Below are positions 1-5,267 of a DNA stretch of 8,797 bases, in pieces. Position 1 is the first letter of the stretch, and the number at the start of each line of letters is the position of its first letter. A model generated the notes under the pieces. The model saw only the letters and a program-made list of their open reading frames with translations. It was not told the origin of the DNA and did no database searches. Position numbers and translations under genes: made by a program. This stretch comes from Nitrososphaerales archaeon (lineage in GTDB: Archaea > Thermoproteota > Nitrososphaeria > Nitrososphaerales > UBA57): assembly GCA_022449325.1 (NCBI GenBank), contig JAKUSK010000033.1:1-8797 (forward strand). Direction: 5' to 3'.

Positions 1-291
1 CATGAATTTTTCATTTGTTTGATTAATCTTTACTTCAAATTCACTGAATAACATTTGATTTGCATCTTTTTCTATAACTAATTTCTCTAAAAATTCAAAT
101 AATAATAAATCTCTTTCTTGTGACTCAACCTTGAAGGTGTATTTTTGATTAGTTTTAATACTTTTCAAATCATCTACCATTGTATTTGTTAAGGCCTTGC
201 CTGAATCTATAAAAATACCTTCTAATGAATCTGAATTAACTTCTATTGCCGCATCTGCCATTGATATATCGTCTATATACCTGTATGGCAA
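1..291 (-). CDS. Archease, RtcB cofactor protein (partial, C-terminus beyond window)
   Basis: Archease promotes guanylylation and multiple turnover of the RNA ligase RtcB. Reading the minus strand from a TTG at 291-289 gives 97 codons with no stop before the window edge. The N-terminus has YRYIDDISMADAAIEV, the archaeal form of the family's opening acidic motif. Residues near 70-77 read DLLLFEFLEKL, matching the helix typical of archeases, which are about 140 residues long, so roughly a third is missing. An in-frame stop at 309-307 lies upstream, and no ATG occurs between it and the TTG. The next ATG (261-259) would remove the conserved YRYIDD segment, so TTG is preferred. The gene begins 2 bp after the rtcB stop, so the two are almost certainly co-transcribed. 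The family call rests on motif recognition and context. Confidence 0.85.
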   Translation of the reverse strand, partial: MPYRYIDDISMADAAIEVNSDSLEGIFIDSGKALTNTMVDDLKSIKTNQKYTFKVESQERDLLLFEFLEKLVIEKDANQMLFSEFEVKINQTNEKFM

Positions 292-293
292 TT

Positions 294-1754
294 TTATCCC
301 TTTACATTACCTATAGGAATGAATCTAACTACTCGCTTTGAAATCTTGGCATTAACTGTTGCATCAACTACATCGTCAATATCTTTGTATGCATCTCCTG
401 CTTCTTCAGCTAATCCTGAATATGAAACTGATTTTACGTATATTCCTTTCTTTAACATATCCTTATACAAAGTTTCTCCTCTAAACATCTTTTTTGCTTT
501 TGTTCTACTCATAATTCTCCCACTTCCATGTGCTGTACTAGCAAATGTTTCTTTATGTGCTTCTTTTGTACCCATTAGTAGATATGAACCTGTTTCCATA
601 CTACCTCCAATAATTACTGGTTGTCCAATATTTCTATATTTTATTGGAATCTCTGCCCTTCCAGGACCAAATGCCCGTGTAGCTCCTTTTCTATGTACAA
701 TCATTTTTTTATTTTTTCCATCTACTTCGTGTTCTTCAACCTTTGCTGTGTTATGAGCAACATCATAAACCATTGATAGACCTAATTTTTCTGCATCTGT
801 CTTGAAAATATTTGAAAATACTTCTCTAATTCTGTGTAAAATTGTTTGTCTATTCACAAATGACATATTTATTGCACATTGCATTGCTGAAAAATAGTCC
901 TGACCTTCTTGTGATTGAAAAGGCGCACATGCTAGTTCACGATCTAAAATTTTAATATTGTATTTACTTTCCATGACTCCCAAAAACTTTTTCAAATAAT
1001 CTGATGCGACTTGATGCCCGAATCCTCTACTTCCACAATGAAACATAATTACTACTTGATTTGGAAATATTCCTACTGCTTTTGCTGCTTTTTCATCAAA
1101 TATGTATTCTGGTTTAACTACTTGTATTTCTAAATAATGATTTCCAGATCCTAAAGTTCCAATTTGTTTTAATCCTCTTTTTATTGCCACATCGCTAATT
1201 TTCTCTGAATTAGCTTCTTTCATTATTCCATTTTCTTCAGTATTCTCTAAATCGTCTTCCCATCCATATCCATTTTCAATACACCAAGTCGAACCCATTT
1301 CCGTAATATCTTTAAATTCTGATTTATTAATTTTTACAAATCCTGCTCCTCCTACTCCCGCAGGTACTTTGTTATAGAGTTGATCTACTAATTCCCGTAA
1401 TTTTGGCTTTACATCATTATATGTTAAATTAGTAAGAACGAGCCTCATCCCACAATTAATATCAAATCCAATTCCTCCCGGTGAAATTACTCCTTCTTCC
1501 AAGTCCATAGCTGCTACACCTCCTATGGGAAATCCATAACCGCTATGTGCATCTGGCATAGTATATGCATAATTAATTATTCCAGGTAATGTGGCAACAT
1601 TTGTAATCTGATCAATTACTTGATGATCCATATATTTCAGTAATTGTTTAGTAGCATAAATTCGAACAGGAACATTCATACCTTGTTTATAGTTGGTAGG
1701 TATTTCCCAGATTGTATTTGATTTCTTTTTAACTATGTTAATAATGTCATTCAC
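294..1754 (-). CDS. rtcB: RNA-splicing ligase RtcB (tRNA ligase, GTP/Mn2+ dependent)
   Basis: RtcB joins RNA 2',3'-cyclic phosphate or 3'-phosphate ends to 5'-OH ends using GTP and Mn2+; in archaea it seals tRNA exon halves after intron removal. The 486-residue protein is full length for the intein-free family (about 480). Visible motifs in order are: MPDAHSGYGFPIGG (66-79); SPGGIGFDINCGMRL with metal ligands D98 and C101; GSGNH with N205; MFHCGSRGFGH with H239; DVAHN with H334; HRKGATRAFGPG (354-365); GGSMETGSYLLMG (383-395); and STAHGSGR, where H409 corresponds to the histidine guanylylated in Pyrococcus RtcB (H404). The C-terminus IPIGNVKG is also typical. All catalytic positions I can recognise are present and no intein interrupts the gene. 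It is first in a minus-strand pair with the archease gene. The gene divergent to it starts under 50 bp away, so both promoters lie in 1755-1801. Confidence 0.97.
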   Translation of the reverse strand: MNDIINIVKKKSNTIWEIPTNYKQGMNVPVRIYATKQLLKYMDHQVIDQITNVATLPGIINYAYTMPDAHSGYGFPIGGVAAMDLEEGVISPGGIGFDINCGMRLVLTNLTYNDVKPKLRELVDQLYNKVPAGVGGAGFVKINKSEFKDITEMGSTWCIENGYGWEDDLENTEENGIMKEANSEKISDVAIKRGLKQIGTLGSGNHYLEIQVVKPEYIFDEKAAKAVGIFPNQVVIMFHCGSRGFGHQVASDYLKKFLGVMESKYNIKILDRELACAPFQSQEGQDYFSAMQCAINMSFVNRQTILHRIREVFSNIFKTDAEKLGLSMVYDVAHNTAKVEEHEVDGKNKKMIVHRKGATRAFGPGRAEIPIKYRNIGQPVIIGGSMETGSYLLMGTKEAHKETFASTAHGSGRIMSRTKAKKMFRGETLYKDMLKKGIYVKSVSYSGLAEEAGDAYKDIDDVVDATVNAKISKRVVRFIPIGNVKG

Positions 1755-1763
1755 ATTGTTTCT

Positions 1764-1782
1764 ATTCTAATTTATTTAGAAT
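1764..1782. repeat. Inverted repeat ATTCTAA-N5-TTAGAAT in the rtcB/DUF167 divergent region
   Basis: Two perfect 7-bp arms (1764-1770 and 1776-1782) flank a 5-bp spacer. The repeat encloses the TATA-like box assigned to the plus-strand gene and lies 10-28 bp upstream of the rtcB start, where a regulator could block either promoter. In such AT-rich DNA, chance is a real alternative. The repeat itself is directly seen; an operator role is inferred. Confidence 0.4.
1771..1778 (+). promoter_or_regulatory. TATA-like box for the DUF167 gene
   Basis: TTTATTTA is centred about 27 bp upstream of the ATG at 1802. This is the distance expected between an archaeal TATA box and a transcript that begins at or next to its start codon. 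It therefore favours 1802 over the in-frame ATG at 1781, which would leave only about 6 bp between box and start. No Shine-Dalgarno sequence precedes 1802, consistent with leaderless translation. Confidence 0.45.
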
Positions 1783-1783
1783 G

Positions 1784-1791
1784 TTATTTAA
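1784..1791 (-). promoter_or_regulatory. Possible TATA box for rtcB
   Basis: On the minus strand this reads TTAAATAA, centred about 33 bp upstream of the rtcB ATG at 1754, which would give a 5' leader of roughly 6 nt. It lies between the two possible starts of the divergent gene. Other AT-rich words nearby could serve, so the assignment is weak. Confidence 0.3.
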
Positions 1792-1801
1792 TTATATCAT
1801 C

Positions 1802-2062
1802 ATGCAGGATAATTACTTAATTATTAATATTAATGTAAAAACAGGTCTTAAAGATAATTTCGTCAAATTCGAAAACAATCAAATCCTTCTTGGTGTTAAA
1901 TCATTTCCCTTACACAATAAAGCTAATCTTGAAGTCATTAATACAATATCACAATTATTTCATGTTGATGCCACTAAAATTAAAATCATTCAAGGACTAT
2001 CTAATAATATTAAAACCATTAGAATCATTGACCCAAAACATATTCCTGAAGAACTTCTATAA
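1802..2062 (+). CDS. DUF167/YggU-family small protein
   Basis: An 86-residue protein from the ATG at 1802 (93 residues from the in-frame ATG at 1781). It fits the DUF167 (YggU) fold family: an N-terminal strand (YLIININVKTG), a central PLHNKANLEVINTISQLF segment equivalent to the family's P-x-x-GKAN helix, and then KIKIIQGLSNNIKTIRI, matching the 'I-x-x-G-x-S-x-x-K' end. The usual Gly before Lys-Ala-Asn is Asn here. The biochemical role of this widespread family is not established. I prefer 1802 because a TATA-like box is centred 27 bp upstream, the family normally starts just before the first strand, and the seven extra residues (MLFNYII) overlap the promoter region. It is divergent from rtcB and convergent with the PAC2 gene, with 4 bp between the stops, so it is probably monocistronic. 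Confidence 0.8.
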   Translation: MQDNYLIININVKTGLKDNFVKFENNQILLGVKSFPLHNKANLEVINTISQLFHVDATKIKIIQGLSNNIKTIRIIDPKHIPEELL

Positions 2063-2078
2063 TATATTAGTTAATATA
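2063..2078. repeat. Palindrome TATATTA-GT-TAATATA at the DUF167/PAC2 convergent stops
   Basis: Perfect 7-bp arms separated by 2 bp begin immediately after the DUF167 stop and include the PAC2 stop codon (TTA at 2067-2069 on the plus strand). No T-run follows directly on either strand, so termination by this element alone is doubtful. It may partly be a by-product of two facing TAA stops. Confidence 0.3.
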
Positions 2079-2825
2079 CTGAGAGCTCTTGTCTTTATTT
2101 GAATATTCTTTCCCTTCTGTTTTTGTTTTCATTTCTTCTACTTGATTCATTAATTCATTTGTTTCTTTAATTTTATTTGATAACTCATTCAAGTTAATTT
2201 TTATATTCAATATTTTACTTAATGATTCTAGTATTGCTTTAGATGATTTTGGATCAATCATGTATCCTGATGTCTCACCTAGCAAAGAATAACCTTCGAT
2301 TCCCTTTATTTTCGCAGTTCCAATTAATATTCCATTCATTCCTGTTATCATACCTTGATTCATAATTTTAATTCCCTTATTTTTTAATAGCTTTACATGT
2401 TTCTTTTCTGTCGTTGCACCAAAAACTTTTGGTTTATTTACGATTTCACCTGTTATATATGCAGCAAGCGTGAATATTTTTTTAATACCTAAATTTTTTG
2501 CATATTCTATAATTTTTTCAGAGACTAAGTAATTTCCTCTCTCTGTAATTGGTTGTACATCTCCAGTTAAAACCAATATATCATTATTTGATTTTCCAGT
2601 TTCTATATGATATATTGTATTTGACATTGTTTGAACTATGCCTTTGCTCGTGGCTATTTGAGGTGGGAAATAATCACTCTGAATTTCACAAATTACCGTT
2701 GATTCAAATTCATTTAACAAATGCTCTGCCGCTAATTTTCCCACATATCCGCTCCCCGGCATTCCACAAATTAACACTGGATTCTTGAATTTTCTTTTTT
2801 TTAATGTTTTAAGTCTTATATCCAT
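2067..2825 (-). CDS. PAC2-family protein (proteasome assembly chaperone homologue)
   Basis: A 252-residue soluble protein of the PAC2 superfamily (DUF75/COG2047 type). Its members include eukaryotic Pba1-Pba2 and the archaeal chaperones PbaA and PbaB that assist assembly of the 20S proteasome. Visible landmarks are the glycine loop CGMPGSGYVGKLAAEHL (20-36), ILVLTGDVQP (83-92), IFTLAAYITGE (117-127), NQGMITGMNGILIG (156-169) and YSLLGETSGYMIDP (179-192). The C-terminal 45 residues are rich in Lys, Glu and Asn and look like a helical or disordered tail. The tail ends QYIN, with Tyr third from the end, so the terminal Hb-Tyr-X motif that docks on proteasome alpha rings is not present in standard form. 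The exact role is therefore open. The gene starts with ATG and faces the glutamate synthase operon across a 54-bp divergent region. Confidence 0.85.
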   Translation of the reverse strand: MDIRLKTLKKRKFKNPVLICGMPGSGYVGKLAAEHLLNEFESTVICEIQSDYFPPQIATSKGIVQTMSNTIYHIETGKSNNDILVLTGDVQPITERGNYLVSEKIIEYAKNLGIKKIFTLAAYITGEIVNKPKVFGATTEKKHVKLLKNKGIKIMNQGMITGMNGILIGTAKIKGIEGYSLLGETSGYMIDPKSSKAILESLSKILNIKINLNELSNKIKETNELMNQVEEMKTKTEGKEYSNKDKSSQYIN

Positions 2826-2849
2826 TTGGTAATTATTTCTTGGTCATGA

Positions 2850-2857
2850 TTTATTAA
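2850..2857. promoter_or_regulatory. Single TATA-like box shared by PAC2 and glutamate synthase promoters
   Basis: TTTATTAA on the plus strand reads TTAATAAA on the minus strand. Its centre is about 27 bp from the GTG at 2880 and about 28 bp from the PAC2 ATG at 2825. Both distances match a leaderless archaeal transcript. No second TATA-like word at a suitable distance is evident in the 54-bp gap (2826-2879). Sharing is inferred from geometry only. Confidence 0.5.
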
Positions 2858-2879
2858 GAACTTTTCTGACAATTATATT

Positions 2880-5267
2880 GTGTCAACAAAATCAGTACAA
2901 GAAGTAACAACCTTCGTTCGTATGCCTAAACCCAAGCAAAAAGAATTTTGGGATGCTCGTCGTATTGAACATCTTCGTGAATTAGCTCTTACTGGCAAGG
3001 CTGCATATTTATGGGAAGATCATTCTGAAAGTTCTAGAGTACTTGATAGACTTGCATTTTCAGATATTGACCCTGCTAAATCTAATGAAAATTTTAAACA
3101 AATACGTAATGACCCTTCACTTATTGAAAATATTGATACTAGAATCAAACTAGCTTATGGTAGAATTGGAATATCTGCGCCATTATATCTTGGTGATATG
3201 TCGTTTGGAGCTCTAAGTGGAATTCCTAATATTGCATTAGCTCGTGCTTCTGATGCCACTGGTGTTATTAATGGCACTGGTGAAGGTGGTTTACATCCTG
3301 ATGTTGCTGCTTGTAAACAAATAACTGTTCAATGGGCTTCTGGAAGGTTCGGAGTTGATATTGATGTTCTTAAAACTGGACAAGGCATTGTAATCAAAGT
3401 TGGTCAAGGTGCAAAACCAGGTATTGGTGGACACTTGCCTGGTTCAAAGGTCACTGGTCCTATTTCTCGTGCTCGTAGAATACCTGTTGGTAAAGATGCT
3501 GTATCTCCTGCTCCCCATCATGATATTTATTCTATAGAGGATTTGGGTCAAAGAATATGGGCTTTGAAAGAGGCTACTGGCAAACCTGTTTTTGTTAAAA
3601 TTGGTTGTACTAATTATGCTCCATACATTGCATCTGGAGTGGCTGCAATGGGTGCTGACGGAATTATTATTGATGGTTCTGGTGCAGGTACTGGTGCTGC
3701 TCCTTCTGTAATTCGTGATCATGTAGGACTTCCTATTGATTTAGTTGTTTCTTGGGTAGATCGTATTCTGACTCAACAAAACCTTCGTAAGGGTTTCTCT
3801 GTTATTGCTGCAGGTGCTGTTAGTAATGCTGAAGATACTGCTAAAATACTGGCATTAGGAGCTGATTGTGTTAGTACTGGAACTGCTACATTAGTTGGTT
3901 TAGGTTGTCTTATGGTTCATAAATGCCATATTGGTTTCTGTCCTGCACTTCTTACAAACAAACTCGTAGACGATCCTACGAAAGTTCTTTCACTTGATAA
4001 ATCTGTTGAATGGACTTCTCAAATGATATTTGGTTGGATTGAGGAATTTAAATGGATTCTGCGGGAATTGAATCTTAATTCTGCATCTGAATTAGTTGGA
4101 AGACGAGATTTACTTCGTGGTTATAACATGCATGAAGAAACAGCAAATATTTTGGGAGTAGAACTTGATCACTCTTCTAAATCATTAGTTGGTCCTCAAC
4201 CTATTCAAAAACAAGTATCTGACGATGAATATTGGACGCCAATTCTTCAAGGCGAACTTCGTGAACTCTCTGGCAGTGCAGGAAGAAATCCAGGTGAAGC
4301 AGTAATTACTAGTATGGGGACAATTTCTGCACCCTTTGTTGATCAACCACGTTCTGTCTGTGACTGGATTCGTTCTGATGGCGCACAAGTCACTCGTCCT
4401 AGTATTGATCCTTATAGAGAAGAAATTGAAACTTCAACATATTTAGCACATGGCGATATTAGATTGTCTAATCCGATATATCTTGGACGGCTTACAGAAG
4501 AAGGTTCTATTGAAAACATCTTTTATGAAGTGGCTGCATCTATGGGTTTGTTATTTAATTCGAATAAATTACTCGACGATACCAATAAATCCATGAATTC
4601 ATCTCTTTTAATTCCTCATTCTGAATTCTTAAACAAAGATAATTCTGGAATAAAATGTATCACTATTGATTATAATCAAATCGAACAAATTGAAGAATTG
4701 TCTAAAAACGACATTCATATTATGGTGAGATTCCCATCTAACGAAAAGACTATTAATTTAATTCCATCAGTGATTGAACAAAAGATTACAGGAATTATTA
4801 TTGATTGGGACTTTGAGAATAATCAAGATACTATAGATCTTGCAATTTGTACTTCCGAAGTAGATAATATTTTACGAAATACACGAATAAATACTACGAT
4901 TGCTAGAAATGAAATTAATTTATTAGTTGAAGGAAGTCGCGTTCGTATGGCTGCTGATATATTCAAACTAGTTGGATTGGGAGCTGACGCCGTTGGAATT
5001 AGTAAAGCTGCTTTATTATCAATTAACTACGATCCAAAGAAGTTCCGTAATGATAGTAATGAATCTAATTTTGACCAAGATAAAACAAGAGAAAAACTTG
5101 AATATACTATTCTAGCTATGCAAAAAGAAATTAAATTATTAGCTGGCGCTGCAGGAATTAGTTCTATTCAAAATTCATTATTGGGCAATCGAGAACTATT
5201 CCGAACTGTTGATTTGGATCCATTAATTCGAAAACGACTTGGTATTAAAGCAGGTGGGTCTCCTTGA
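2880..5267 (+). CDS. gltB: Glutamate synthase FMN/iron-sulfur subunit with a degenerate second FMN-type domain
   Basis: This is the synthase subunit that should reductively combine 2-oxoglutarate with ammonia released from glutamine. Residues about 20-430 form the FMN-binding TIM barrel. They include SAPLYLGDMSFGALS (99-113), GTGEGGLHPD (132-141), VGQGAKPGIGGHLPGSKV (174-191), FVKIG with K240, GIIIDGSGAGTGAAP (261-275), IAAGAVSNAEDTAKILALG (309-327), and C343-x5-C349-x4-C354, the [3Fe-4S] ligand spacing of glutamate synthases. Residues about 447-795 repeat the same landmarks in the same order but lack the FMN loops and cysteines (see findings). At 795 residues the protein is much longer than single-domain archaeal versions. 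The GTG start is supported by a TATA-like box 27 bp upstream. The next gene overlaps the stop. An alternative is a related GlxD/MgsC-type enzyme such as N-methylglutamate synthase; glutamate synthase is more likely given the linked glutaminase. Confidence 0.92.
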   Translation: MSTKSVQEVTTFVRMPKPKQKEFWDARRIEHLRELALTGKAAYLWEDHSESSRVLDRLAFSDIDPAKSNENFKQIRNDPSLIENIDTRIKLAYGRIGISAPLYLGDMSFGALSGIPNIALARASDATGVINGTGEGGLHPDVAACKQITVQWASGRFGVDIDVLKTGQGIVIKVGQGAKPGIGGHLPGSKVTGPISRARRIPVGKDAVSPAPHHDIYSIEDLGQRIWALKEATGKPVFVKIGCTNYAPYIASGVAAMGADGIIIDGSGAGTGAAPSVIRDHVGLPIDLVVSWVDRILTQQNLRKGFSVIAAGAVSNAEDTAKILALGADCVSTGTATLVGLGCLMVHKCHIGFCPALLTNKLVDDPTKVLSLDKSVEWTSQMIFGWIEEFKWILRELNLNSASELVGRRDLLRGYNMHEETANILGVELDHSSKSLVGPQPIQKQVSDDEYWTPILQGELRELSGSAGRNPGEAVITSMGTISAPFVDQPRSVCDWIRSDGAQVTRPSIDPYREEIETSTYLAHGDIRLSNPIYLGRLTEEGSIENIFYEVAASMGLLFNSNKLLDDTNKSMNSSLLIPHSEFLNKDNSGIKCITIDYNQIEQIEELSKNDIHIMVRFPSNEKTINLIPSVIEQKITGIIIDWDFENNQDTIDLAICTSEVDNILRNTRINTTIARNEINLLVEGSRVRMAADIFKLVGLGADAVGISKAALLSINYDPKKFRNDSNESNFDQDKTREKLEYTILAMQKEIKLLAGAAGISSIQNSLLGNRELFRTVDLDPLIRKRLGIKAGGSP
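5252..5256 (+). promoter_or_regulatory. Shine-Dalgarno site for the glutaminase-GXGXG gene
   Basis: AGGTG lies 7 nt before the TTG at 5264, inside the last codons of the upstream gene. It complements the conserved anti-SD at the 3' end of 16S rRNA. It supports the unusual TTG start and, with the 4-bp TTGA overlap, suggests translational coupling. Genes here with their own promoters lack such a site. Confidence 0.6.

Noticed and set aside
319..756. Open frame of 145 codons on the plus strand within rtcB
   Set aside because: It lies entirely antisense to strongly conserved rtcB coding sequence, its product has no recognisable motif, and no promoter or ribosome site precedes it.
294..1754. Intein in rtcB, as occurs in some archaeal homologues
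   Set aside because: The protein is 486 residues with all motifs at normal spacing and no splicing-junction signatures.
2067..2100. Proteasome-docking Hb-Tyr-X motif at the PAC2 C-terminus
   Set aside because: The tail ends Q-Y-I-N, so Tyr is third from the end instead of second; it does not meet the motif.
1890..2102. Open frame of 70 codons overlapping the DUF167 gene in another frame
   Set aside because: The overlapping frame encodes a clear DUF167 match; this one is low-complexity and hydrophobic, as expected of an AT-rich shadow frame.
3444..3722. Antisense frame of 92 codons inside the FMN domain, rich in Ser, Thr and Arg
   Set aside because: Composition reflects the reverse of conserved Gly/Ala codons in the FMN domain; no independent signal.
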